Origin: a virus
Length of the DNA stretch: 40,857 nt
IMG/VR virus record: IMGVR_UViG_3300009008_001503
Span: 1-40,857 of that record
Strand: one strand, 5' to 3'
Positions 6,698 through 14,173 of this stretch are shown piece after piece (positions within the stretch are counted from its first letter, which is position 1; every line of letters begins with the position of its first letter). The notes beneath the pieces were generated by a model. The model saw only the letters and a list, made by a program, of their open reading frames with translations, had not been told where the DNA came from and did not search any database. The position numbers and the translations under genes are program-made.

Positions 6698-8623
6698 TCA
6701 CATAATCCTGTCGACTAACATCACAGACCCTTGACTGTCTTCCAAACGCTCTTCCATCTCACGGTAGGCGGACCCAGCCCCTGCCACCAGAAACTCTGGT
6801 CCGTAAGCCAACGCACTGCGGGTGCGGGTAAGTATCAGATTGTTCTCGGCCCGAGTGAGGGCGACATAAAACACCCGCCGCTCCTCCTCAACCTCTTCTG
6901 GATCGTGGAGGCTACGTTCATGTGGGAAGAAACCAGGCTGGGCACCCATCACGTAACACGTAGGGGCTTCAGCACCTTTGGCAGAGTGGGTGGTGATGAT
7001 GGTTACGAGCCCATCGTTGGCATCAACACCCTTCTCGGTGATGGGGTCAATCGTGTAAGACTCCAGAAACTGGGTCAAGGTCTTGAACTTCTCGCTGAGC
7101 TTGACAACGACCTCCAGGTCCTTCCTCCTGTTTTCCCATTCGTCCTTATACTTTGCGGCCAGAATTGGATCAAAGTGCTTCCTCGCAGCGCGGAGGGCGC
7201 GTATAGGGGACTTCCGGTTCCGGGCAATACTGCGTAGGCCATCTGTGACCATTTTACGGCCCAGGATTTCATCCACTCGGTTAAGGGCTTCCCCAACATT
7301 GGCACACCGCTCAACAGCCTCTACCAACCGAGTGGATGTTACCTGACCAATACGTGGCCACAGGTTGAGGTATCGGGTCCAGTGGATGTCAGCGCGATGT
7401 GATCGGGCGGCGCGTATCATGGACAGAAAGTCTCGGACGTGTTGTGTACCCAACAGACCTTTACCACCAATCATCCGGTAGGGAATTTTCTCGTTTAAGA
7501 GGAAGCCCTCGAGGTCACGGGCTTGGTAGGCGGTTCTTACTAGCACCATATGATCTCCCCACTTGGCACCGGCTTTATGCCGTTTGGAAATGTCCTCTTG
7601 TATCCACTGTCCTTCTACCGTCGGGTCCTGAAAGCCCCAAACCTGTGGATCATTCCCAGGGCCTCTATAGGCTTCCAGCTTCTTGTCATAGTTCAGATCG
7701 CTTTGGGCCAGCATATGGTTGGCCAAATCCAGTATCTCTTGGGTTGAGCGGTAATTCAACTCGAGCTTGAGTTTCACGGCGTTGGGAATCTTGGCGACAA
7801 AGTTGTGGACGTTTTGGAAGTCGGCACCTCTGAACGCGTATACGGACTGCGCATCGTCGCCTACACAAAACAGACGCACCCCGGCTTGTGCCAACTGATG
7901 AAGGATCGTCCACTGAAGGTGGTTAGTATCTTGCATCTCGTCCACCAACATGTGGTCAAACAGACCGGCAACATAGGACCGAATACGGTTACTCCGCTTC
8001 AGCCTACGTGCCACCATGTACAGCATGTCATCGAAATCCATGTAACCGCGGGCTTTCTTTCGGTCACTATAAGCCCGAAATATTTGGAGGATGGCCGGAA
8101 TTAATGGGTGAGCCTGTTGTGGAAGGGCTTTACGCAACCATTCGGCAGGCGCGATGCCTGTGTTGCGAGCATAAGAATAGTAGTTCATGAGGTCCCAAAT
8201 CTTGGGCATGTCCTCTGGTCGTTTGACAGTTCCGAGGGCGTATTTCATAAGCGTCAGCTGGTCTTCCTGGTCAATGATAACCATCTTGGTGTCAAACTTG
8301 AGCTGCTTCCAGTGCCGACGCAACATCATCATGCAAAACATGTGGAAGGTGTGTACAACGGGCCCTGCTTGCTGGTTGGTGTTCTTAGGCATCACCTGTT
8401 GAAGGCGGTCTTTCATTTCATGGGTGGCCCGTCGGGTAAACGTCAGGAGAGCAATCCTGTTGGGCCGTACCCCTTGACGCATGAGGTGTTCAGCGCGTGC
8501 CACCAAGGTTCGGGTCTTCCCGGTCCCGGCTCCAGCCAGTAACAAGACGTTTTTCTTGGGACCAAGGTAGGTGGCTGCCACCTTCTGCTCTCTGTTGAGT
8601 GTACTGATATAACTGATCGGCAT
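6698..8623 (-). CDS. UvrD/Rep-type superfamily 1 helicase
   Basis: A 641-residue SF1A DNA helicase with a full motif set: NREQKVAA (Q motif), Walker A GAGTGKT at residues 31-37, TFTRRATHEM (Ia), Walker B LVDEMQDTN near 227, DDAQSVYAFRGA (III), LELNYRST (IV), a VTIITTHSAKGAEA segment (V) and RVFYVALTRAENNL (VI). It should move 3' to 5' on single-stranded DNA using ATP, acting in replication restart, repair or recombination. The Walker B core has Met (DEMQD) where Phe is usual (DEFQD). TAGGAGCCGAC lies just before the ATG. The neighbours are the SbcC, SbcD and DnaX genes. Confidence 0.93.
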   Translation of the reverse strand: MPISYISTLNREQKVAATYLGPKKNVLLLAGAGTGKTRTLVARAEHLMRQGVRPNRIALLTFTRRATHEMKDRLQQVMPKNTNQQAGPVVHTFHMFCMMMLRRHWKQLKFDTKMVIIDQEDQLTLMKYALGTVKRPEDMPKIWDLMNYYSYARNTGIAPAEWLRKALPQQAHPLIPAILQIFRAYSDRKKARGYMDFDDMLYMVARRLKRSNRIRSYVAGLFDHMLVDEMQDTNHLQWTILHQLAQAGVRLFCVGDDAQSVYAFRGADFQNVHNFVAKIPNAVKLKLELNYRSTQEILDLANHMLAQSDLNYDKKLEAYRGPGNDPQVWGFQDPTVEGQWIQEDISKRHKAGAKWGDHMVLVRTAYQARDLEGFLLNEKIPYRMIGGKGLLGTQHVRDFLSMIRAARSHRADIHWTRYLNLWPRIGQVTSTRLVEAVERCANVGEALNRVDEILGRKMVTDGLRSIARNRKSPIRALRAARKHFDPILAAKYKDEWENRRKDLEVVVKLSEKFKTLTQFLESYTIDPITEKGVDANDGLVTIITTHSAKGAEAPTCYVMGAQPGFFPHERSLHDPEEVEEERRVFYVALTRAENNLILTRTRSALAYGPEFLVAGAGSAYREMEERLEDSQGSVMLVDRIM

Positions 8624-8631
8624 GTCGGCTC

Positions 8632-8886
8632 CTATTGTTGACGCTCCAACCAGTCGGCGAACCGTGTAATCTCGCGGGCCAACCTGCAGAGTTTCTTGAT
8701 AAACTTCCGGTGGTGTTTATCATCCGAGTAGACGTGGAGTTTAACCGAATGGTTACAATCCTTGATGTTAAGAAATGTAGTGGGTCGTAGAGTCCTACCC
8801 CAGTAGGACTCGCCGTGGAAGGCAGTAACCGAACTCGTCTGGGGCCCTTTCGGGTTCAACCATTTACGACGAACATAGGTCTCCAT
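8632..8886 (-). CDS. hypothetical protein
   Basis: An 84-residue basic protein: an N-terminal part rich in Arg, Lys and Trp, a strand-like middle (HSVKLHVYSDDKHH), and a C-terminal helix (RKFIKKLCRLAREITRFADWLERQQ). It lies between a 76-residue basic protein gene and the helicase gene. The ribosome site is weak (AAAGAAGTAATCC before ATG). No family is recognised; nucleic-acid binding is possible given its charge. Confidence 0.55.
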   Translation of the reverse strand: METYVRRKWLNPKGPQTSSVTAFHGESYWGRTLRPTTFLNIKDCNHSVKLHVYSDDKHHRKFIKKLCRLAREITRFADWLERQQ

Positions 8887-8889
8887 GGA

Positions 8890-9120
8890 TTACTTCTTTG
8901 GTCTGTTCGCCCGACGGCTCTTCTTTTGCTGGCACCGCTTTTTGTTACGGATGGCCTTTTGCTTGGCGGTCAAGGTGCCGGTGGACATAGAACGGCGCCG
9001 ACCTCCTTGAGACTCCTGCAACTGGGACACCATACGTTGAGCATCATTCATGGCTATGCCGCCTTGCAACCCACCAGCCAATGCTGGAAGAAGATTAACA
9101 TCCATTGGTTTATTGTGCAT
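8890..9120 (-). CDS. small protein with a basic tail
   Basis: A 76-residue protein with a neutral glycine-rich N-terminal half (LPALAGGLQGG) and a strongly basic, Lys/Arg-rich C-terminal third ending RRANRPKK. AGGAG lies seven bases before the ATG at 9120; a GTG directly upstream lacks better spacing. A TGTAAATA motif lies 30 bases upstream, so it may be the first gene of the unit that continues into the helicase gene. Nucleic-acid binding is inferred only from the tail. Confidence 0.6.
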   Translation of the reverse strand: MHNKPMDVNLLPALAGGLQGGIAMNDAQRMVSQLQESQGGRRRSMSTGTLTAKQKAIRNKKRCQQKKSRRANRPKK

Positions 9121-9150
9121 CACGTTTCTCCTAGTGTGTTGGTTTCTACC

Positions 9151-9158
9151 TATTTACA
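9151..9158 (-). promoter_or_regulatory. TGTAAATA promoter-like motif before 8890-9120
   Basis: Minus-strand TGTAAATA, 30 bases before the ATG at 9120. Its TAA is the stop codon of the upstream SbcC-like gene. It is an exact copy of the recurring motif. Confidence 0.5.
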
Positions 9159-11622
9159 TAACAGGGATAAACCGCATCTTTTGGCCTTTCTTTTGGGCCA
9201 CAAACTCCCGGGCCTGTGGGTACTCCTCGTCAGTTGGTGTAACCACAATGATGTGAGGGATCACCCTGTTGAGGGCGGGTAAGAATTCCTGGATAAACAG
9301 GTCCCGTCCACCTTCATCCATGTTAGCCGTCATCTCATCAAGCACGAGAATGTTGGTACGCTTGTTGGCCGGAATTAGGGGCAGGACACCAAGCAAAAGC
9401 AGCATATTAAACGCCCGCCCTTCCGCACCACTGAGGGACCTCACATCAGCCGTCACCGTTTTACTACCTTCTACCCTATGAAACAACACGTCAAACTTGT
9501 TCGGTCCTATCTGGAACTCGAACTCCGTTGGTTCATGGAACAGGTGTCGAGCATAGACGTTCATATTCTGTTGTACTGTTTCTGCCAACTGTTGGACCAC
9601 CAGGGACTTTAGGCCCTTAGGGGAATACGCATCAGACAGCATCTTGAGAACAGGTAGGTCCTTGAGACGATCCTTCAATTTTTGGCCCTCCGCCTCCAGG
9701 TCCGCCAGCCTCTTGGTATCCTGTTCATACTGCTCTATCTTGACCTGTAAACGTGGGGTTCTCCGTTGAAGGTCCATCAATCGGGTTTTCTGTTGGTCAA
9801 CCTTTTGTTCCAGATGCTGCCGTTTAGCCCGCAATTTGGACACGTCTCGTGTACCGAACTGGTCCCACAGGGCCACCAACTTGGGTACCACGTAAACCAA
9901 AGACTCCAGCTGGCCGTACATCCAGCGTAGGTCCCTTAATTCGTTCTCGATTTTAGAGGGATCCGACGCTTGTTCACCCGTTCTCTTGGGTACACGTAAT
10001 GCCTGTTCCTGGTTGTCAAGGTCCCACCATGCCCTCCATTTGTCGAACTCTCTGGAGCGGTCCTTTCGTTTATCTTTCTGACTGCATAGTTGATTATAAT
10101 GGTCTCTCAGTTCCTGCTGTTGTTCCTTGAGGTGGTCATAGGTAATAACCTCTGGTACCTCTTGTAGCTTCTGTACCAGAGATTCCCTACGTTTACGCTT
10201 GGCACGTAACTGGCTCAAACGTTTGCGAAGGGTATCATGGATGGATTCCGCTTGAACCTTGGACAAGTCCTGTTGACACACCGTACACTGGCCACCCTCA
10301 GCGTGTTCCATGTGTTGGGACATTAAGTGAAGGGAACGTTTAAAGTCGCGTTCCTGCCCCCGTAGGTCCCCTAGGACCCCAGATAACTTCTGTAGGGTCC
10401 CTTGGACCCCTAACTCCTCTAGGTCCAGCCCTAGGTCCTTACACGGACCTGTTACTCGACCCAACGCCTCCCCGTATTGCTTGCGTTCTCTGCGGGCGGA
10501 TTTAATCCGGCGACCTACCTTCTCATACTGGGCTCGCGTTTCTCGTAACTTGGATCGGAGGTCAGATCGTTGTTGCCGGTCCTGTTCGATCTGTTGTTGC
10601 CCATCTTTTGGAGGCTTTGATAAGCCCTTTTTCTGGCCCGTAATATGCTTGAGCTGGTCTCTGTAGGCTTTCGTAGATCGGCGCCAATGCCTCCACTCTT
10701 GGTGTGCTTCATGCTTTTGTTCTAACCCGGTTATCTTGGCCCCCAGAGAATCCCGGAACTCCAATAACTCTGAGGCGGTCATGTCAAATATAGTGATTGG
10801 GCGGTCTATTGAGGCAAGGTATTCAGCAGTCAAACCAGATAATTTATCCAGTGCCTCTGTTTGGTGGGACACTGCCAGCCGGAGGTCTGCGATAGCCTTG
10901 TGCCTATGGTCCTGTCCTTTGACCAAGGACTTCAGTTCCTTTTGGTACCTGTCATGCCGGACCCTCAGTTGGGTAATATCAATATCCTGTACCCTACTGG
11001 TTAGCTCAACCACGTCTTTTTGTCGGCTTTCATACACCGCTTGTTCCGCCTGGAGTTTCCGGATTTGCTTCTGTACCCTACCCTTCAACTGGTCAAAATC
11101 ATCTAAAACAAACAGGTCACTGAAGAAGGACATACGCTGAGCAACTGTACCCATGTGGAGGACAAACGGTCTGCGACTGTCAAGGTAGACCAGGGACCAG
11201 AACTGCTCCTCATTAATAGGGACGATCTGCTGGACCATTTCCTCGGCTATAGTCGTTGTGCGTGGTTCTAGGTTGTCTTTGTTTTTGTGTATCCGGTACT
11301 TAAGGGACGCTCCTCTCTGACCTTTCTCCAGCTCATAGTTGTCACCGTCGATGGTCAAATCGAGTTGGATCCGGCTACCTTTACGGTGTATGTCTTTCTT
11401 GGCCCTGGATTTGTTTTGCCAGATGATGGGGGAACTGGAATACAGCAGGTTGGGGATGGTTGAAACGAGGAGGGATTTACCACTACCGTTGGACTTCTTG
11501 AGTCCGGCTGGGACATTAAAGTTTTGGCCTCGGATTACCGTAAGACCACGATGGTCTAGGTCAAGGGAGGCTTCCCGGTAATAAACAATATTGGCCAAAC
11601 GCAAACGAGTGAACTGTATCAA
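9154..11622 (-). CDS. sbcC: Rad50/SbcC-like ATPase (recombination endonuclease subunit, gp46-like)
   Basis: An 822-residue SMC-type ATPase. Walker A is SNGSGKS (residues 44-50). Two long coiled-coil arms flank a zinc hook CTVC near residue 447. The ABC signature LSGAEGRAFN is near 729 and Walker B ILVLDEMTANMD near 759. It partners the Mre11/SbcD nuclease (15020-16042) to open and resect DNA ends; in T4 the pair is gp46/gp47 and feeds UvsX. The start is a TTG with GGGAGAG nine bases upstream; the N-terminus (IQFTRLRLANIVYYREASLDL) is the expected first strand of the family, so nothing is missing. Three small membrane protein genes and dnaX separate it from its partner. Confidence 0.93.
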   Translation of the reverse strand: MIQFTRLRLANIVYYREASLDLDHRGLTVIRGQNFNVPAGLKKSNGSGKSLLVSTIPNLLYSSSPIIWQNKSRAKKDIHRKGSRIQLDLTIDGDNYELEKGQRGASLKYRIHKNKDNLEPRTTTIAEEMVQQIVPINEEQFWSLVYLDSRRPFVLHMGTVAQRMSFFSDLFVLDDFDQLKGRVQKQIRKLQAEQAVYESRQKDVVELTSRVQDIDITQLRVRHDRYQKELKSLVKGQDHRHKAIADLRLAVSHQTEALDKLSGLTAEYLASIDRPITIFDMTASELLEFRDSLGAKITGLEQKHEAHQEWRHWRRSTKAYRDQLKHITGQKKGLSKPPKDGQQQIEQDRQQRSDLRSKLRETRAQYEKVGRRIKSARRERKQYGEALGRVTGPCKDLGLDLEELGVQGTLQKLSGVLGDLRGQERDFKRSLHLMSQHMEHAEGGQCTVCQQDLSKVQAESIHDTLRKRLSQLRAKRKRRESLVQKLQEVPEVITYDHLKEQQQELRDHYNQLCSQKDKRKDRSREFDKWRAWWDLDNQEQALRVPKRTGEQASDPSKIENELRDLRWMYGQLESLVYVVPKLVALWDQFGTRDVSKLRAKRQHLEQKVDQQKTRLMDLQRRTPRLQVKIEQYEQDTKRLADLEAEGQKLKDRLKDLPVLKMLSDAYSPKGLKSLVVQQLAETVQQNMNVYARHLFHEPTEFEFQIGPNKFDVLFHRVEGSKTVTADVRSLSGAEGRAFNMLLLLGVLPLIPANKRTNILVLDEMTANMDEGGRDLFIQEFLPALNRVIPHIIVVTPTDEEYPQAREFVAQKKGQKMRFIPVM

Positions 11623-11640
11623 GGGTCGGCTCTCCCATGA

Positions 11641-11760
11641 TTAAAGCCACCAACCGATAAACAATCCTAATAGGAAGAATATGATTGGTAACACGAGGTT
11701 AGTTTGATGCCAGAGATGGACCAACGTTTTGAGGGTATAGTGTCGTCTCTTCGTTGGCAT
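11641..11760 (-). CDS. 39-residue single-helix membrane protein
   Basis: A very short gene: a basic N-terminus (MPTKRRHYTLKTL), then one hydrophobic segment (LVLPIIFFLLGLFIGWWL) that runs to the stop. It is the third of three tandem small genes sharing the pattern basic head, then hydrophobic helix with Pro, Phe and G-x-x-x-GW. The positive-inside rule places the basic end in the cytoplasm. The ribosome site is weak. The SbcC-like gene follows after 18 bases. Function unknown. Confidence 0.55.
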   Translation of the reverse strand: MPTKRRHYTLKTLVHLWHQTNLVLPIIFFLLGLFIGWWL

Positions 11761-11768
11761 GTAGGTAC

Positions 11769-12047
11769 CTATCTAGTTGGAGTCCCGTCAGGATTGGTTG
11801 GTTTGTTAGGTACCAGGTCTTCAGGTTGTGCCCAACGCAGTACCGTCTCCTTTGCACAATCATAATGGGTGCCATGGAGAACGCAACCGTTCAACACCTT
11901 CCGGGGGAACAGGTAATGCCCCTTCCAGGAGAAGTTGACAACAGGGTCGGAAGCCCAACCAAATACCATACCGGCGATGAATATGGCGATGGGTATCAGG
12001 GATTTGAGCTCCATCAGGGTACGGATAACGTGGCGTCTGTCTTTCAT
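11769..12047 (-). CDS. small membrane-anchored protein
   Basis: A 92-residue protein: a basic N-terminus (MKDRRHVIRTLMEL), one membrane segment (LIPIAIFIAGMVFGWA), and a polar domain of about 60 residues probably outside the inner membrane, with two cysteines (NGCVLHGTHYDC) that could pair. The ATG overlaps the stop of the upstream CxxCH protein gene (ATGA). It resembles both its neighbours around the membrane helix, suggesting a small tandem family. Function unknown; a role in membrane anchoring or host-cell takeover is possible but unsupported. Confidence 0.6.
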   Translation of the reverse strand: MKDRRHVIRTLMELKSLIPIAIFIAGMVFGWASDPVVNFSWKGHYLFPRKVLNGCVLHGTHYDCAKETVLRWAQPEDLVPNKPTNPDGTPTR

Positions 12048-12304
12048 GGCTTTTCCCCGATTACATGCGGGTCACCCTGTTTACCATGACACTCAAGGCA
12101 CTCTTCATGTTCAAGTTGTAGTTGTCGGTGCATTTTTACTAGAGGTACGTGAGTGTCTTTATGCAGGACATTAGGAGACTTGTGACCAAAGACATGTTCG
12201 TGGGAACCCCAGCCAAGAATAAGACCGCACAGGAACACAATTACTGGGAACACGTATAGTAATTCCGCTTGCATGTAACGGAAGCTCTTTAACATCCATT
12301 TCAT
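12044..12304 (-). CDS. small membrane-anchored protein with a CxxCH motif
   Basis: An 86-residue protein: a basic N-terminus, one membrane helix (LLYVFPVIVFLCGLILGW), then a histidine-rich tail that contains HEECLECHGKQGDPH. CxxCH is the covalent heme-binding motif of c-type cytochromes, and the membrane topology would place it in the periplasm, where heme is attached. One motif with several nearby His residues could bind a heme or another metal. Start TAAATG directly follows dnaX-C, with AGGAG seven bases upstream. The heme reading is an inference from a short motif; a zinc site is an alternative. Confidence 0.6.
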   Translation of the reverse strand: MKWMLKSFRYMQAELLYVFPVIVFLCGLILGWGSHEHVFGHKSPNVLHKDTHVPLVKMHRQLQLEHEECLECHGKQGDPHVIGEKP

Positions 12305-13222
12305 TTACTTACTCCTTGAACGTTGTCGGTGGATACCTGACATACGCCCAAGCCGAGCAACCAGCATTGACCTTTCAGGTGTTACAAAGGTCATCATCTC
12401 AGCCCGAGCATCCAATATTAAATTATGGACACGTAGTAATAGACCGAGGTTCCTCTTGATGTCGAACTCCCGCTTTAACATCGCCCTGTGCAGGTTCTTC
12501 CGGGATACACTGGCAAACACCGCTGGGTGTTGACCCCTGCTATCAAAATGGAGCGTGGCCCTGTCCACCATGTATTGGTTGAGGTCCATTAATTTTTGCA
12601 TGAGGGGCACGAACTCCGTAGTCTTGGCTATCTCTCTGCACACTATGCGGGTACTGTTCGTGTACAGACCTACCAAGATGGCGCTTGCAATGTTATCCAA
12701 AACACTGTCAACCGTTTGGATGGCTTGGTCTTCGATAATCTTGGACAGAGCTTCAGGTTCAACATCTGTGCCGAGCCCTGCAATGAAGGAACTGGTATTT
12801 TCCAAGATACCAATGGCGTCACGCATCTGACCACCTGACAGATTCGCCATGGCCTTAAAGTGAGGTTCCTCGAGGCCAGTAACACGTTCTCGTTTGGCAA
12901 TCTGTTGGAGGCGTCGAATAATGGACTGGTGCCCTAAAGGTTTCACAGGTAAATGGTGACAACGCCCCTTGATGGCAGCCGCCAACTTCTCTGGGTTTGT
13001 GGTGCCAAGAATCCATAGGACGTGACTTGGAGGATCCTCCAGCGGTTTCAAGAGGGCTTGCTCTGCCTGAGGCGTTAACTGGTGGCAATTTGATACCAGG
13101 ACGCTATTTGTGGAGCCTTTTGGTCGAATGAAAAAATTATGGTTCTTAGCGACACCGATATCATATACGCGTTGACACGGATTACCCAACCGCGTGACTT
13201 TTTTGACTTTAACAGTTTTCAT
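12305..13222 (-). CDS. dnaX: DnaX-like clamp loader, C-terminal half, fused to a C-intein
   Basis: A 305-residue protein: residues 1-45 are a split C-intein and 46-305 the C-extein. The extein begins CHQLTPQAEQALLKPLEDPP and continues with the AAA+ sensor 1 region (WILGTTNPEKL), an arginine-finger-type GRCHHLPVKPL and a sensor 2-like GGQMRDAIG, then a helical collar domain. After trans-splicing with the upstream half, it gives a 384-residue clamp loader ATPase that opens the sliding clamp for the DNA polymerase. It has its own ATG with AGAGGA four bases upstream, so it is translated independently. It follows its partner gene after 226 bases that hold an endonuclease relic. Confidence 0.92.
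   Translation of the reverse strand: MKTVKVKKVTRLGNPCQRVYDIGVAKNHNFFIRPKGSTNSVLVSNCHQLTPQAEQALLKPLEDPPSHVLWILGTTNPEKLAAAIKGRCHHLPVKPLGHQSIIRRLQQIAKRERVTGLEEPHFKAMANLSGGQMRDAIGILENTSSFIAGLGTDVEPEALSKIIEDQAIQTVDSVLDNIASAILVGLYTNSTRIVCREIAKTTEFVPLMQKLMDLNQYMVDRATLHFDSRGQHPAVFASVSRKNLHRAMLKREFDIKRNLGLLLRVHNLILDARAEMMTFVTPERSMLVARLGRMSGIHRQRSRSK
13088..13222 (-). other. split C-intein (45 residues)
   Basis: Residues 1-45 of the downstream dnaX gene. The block F-like segment is RVYDIGVAKNHNFFI and block G is SVLVSN followed by Cys46, the first extein residue and the nucleophile for transesterification. The terminal Asn45 needed for cyclisation is present. The residue before it is Ser, not the usual His. 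Fusion of the two intein ends predicts the seamless extein joint ILDE-CHQL. Confidence 0.9.
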
Positions 13223-13247
13223 AAATTCCTCTCACTAATTTAGATAA

Positions 13248-13481
13248 GTTACATCGGAGAATCATTACCACGGGTCCCCTTTCAAATTCAAGCCTGACCA
13301 TAAGTGCCACCCATTTAACCGCAAAGTAACTGCCAAAACACTATACCGCAAAACTATGGACAGGTTATTACGGCTAGTCTTGGCAGGTTACAATGTGGTA
13401 TACATTTGGGAAACCGATTTTAAACAAGGCCTTACTTACAGCGGGAGTCTAATCGCGAACCAAAAGTTCCTCCCCCTCTAA
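13248..13481 (+). pseudogene. relic of a Vsr-like homing endonuclease between the intein halves
   Basis: A plus-strand frame of 77 codons (open from the TAA at 13245 to the TAA at 13479) in the gap between the split dnaX genes. Its translation holds the C-terminal half of a Vsr-like nuclease: ENHYHGSPFKFKPD, then HPFNRK, then LYRKTMDR and AGYNVVYIWETDF. This is the typical order of free-standing Vsr-like homing endonucleases (YWHG-x-P, N-x-K, LY-x-x-T, GY-x-V-x-x-IWE). The N-terminal half with the first catalytic residues is missing, no good start exists (an ATG at 13356 would give 41 residues), and the 3' end runs 33 bases into the N-intein gene antisense. It is therefore a decayed remnant. 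The family assignment rests on motif order and was not searched. Confidence 0.75.
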
Positions 13482-14129
13482 AAGCTCTTGGGCTTCTACC
13501 ATACGTCCACGCGTGACAGACCACCACTTATGTGTATCCGTGCAGTCTTGATGGGATCCATCCTCAAGATCGACACGTACCATTTGATCGGGCTTGGCTT
13601 CCTTTGGTGTCCTGCTAATTACAGGTTGGGCCTCTATCCTACCTACCTTTGTATCATAGGATAACACCTCTGGGTATCTATCAGGATTTTGACAAATATC
13701 CTCGATGGTGGCCCACTGATCAGGGGCCACCTCTACCTCCGCGTCTGGAGGGAAACATTCGTCAAGGATAAAGACACGGAGGCGATGGGTGGACATAAAT
13801 CTACTGCGGGCGATTAAGTTACGAACGTCCTCGATCTTCCGGCTGTCTGCCATGTTGAACTCTTCGATATCAGGATGGCGGCCTTCCTGTAAGGCGACGC
13901 AGGAATCACATTTACCACACCCTGTCATCTCTGTACAGTTCAGGTATTTGGCGATCAACCGACCGATGGTGGTTTTACCACATCCACTTGGACCTGTCAG
14001 AAGGTAGGCGCTGGGAATCTCACCCTTTTCAATGTTACCCCGAAACGTGGTAACAATAGACTTTTGACCTGCGACTTGGCTTAACTTTTGGGGCCTGTAC
14101 TTCTGGGCCCATCCTTTTACTGGTGGCAT
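13449..14129 (-). CDS. dnaX: DnaX-like clamp loader, N-terminal half, fused to an N-intein
   Basis: A 226-residue protein: residues 1-124 are the N-extein and 125-226 a split N-intein. The extein has the DnaX start WAQKYRPQKLSQVAGQ, Walker A GPSGCGKT (46-53), a four-cysteine zinc module (Cys65, 71, 74, 77), and RVFILDE, the first part of Walker B, where it stops. The missing second part is in the gene at 12305-13222. The product is inactive alone and needs protein trans-splicing. TAGGAGCCGAGAT precedes the ATG, and a TGTAAATT motif lies 37 bases upstream. The neighbours (J-domain protein, Mre11) place it in the replication and recombination block. Confidence 0.93.
   Translation of the reverse strand: MPPVKGWAQKYRPQKLSQVAGQKSIVTTFRGNIEKGEIPSAYLLTGPSGCGKTTIGRLIAKYLNCTEMTGCGKCDSCVALQEGRHPDIEEFNMADSRKIEDVRNLIARSRFMSTHRLRVFILDECFPPDAEVEVAPDQWATIEDICQNPDRYPEVLSYDTKVGRIEAQPVISRTPKEAKPDQMVRVDLEDGSHQDCTDTHKWWSVTRGRMVEAQELLEGEELLVRD
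13452..13757 (-). other. split N-intein (102 residues)
   Basis: Residues 125-226 of the upstream dnaX gene. Block A starts at Cys125 (CFPPDAEVEV), the splice nucleophile. Block B is GSHQDCTDTHKWWSV, with the T-x-x-H pair that activates the first peptide bond. The end, ELLEGEELLVRD, resembles the natural C-terminus of other split N-inteins. No endonuclease domain is fused; the size fits naturally split phage inteins of the gp41/NrdJ type. Confidence 0.92.
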
Positions 14130-14165
14130 ATCTCGGCTCCTACGGCTTTGTGTTCATATACCTTT

Positions 14166-14173
14166 AATTTACA
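14166..14173 (-). promoter_or_regulatory. TGTAAATT promoter-like motif before dnaX-N
   Basis: Minus-strand TGTAAATT, 37 bases before the dnaX-N start. One base differs from the recurring TGTAAATA, and its TAA is the stop of the J-domain gene. Confidence 0.4.
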
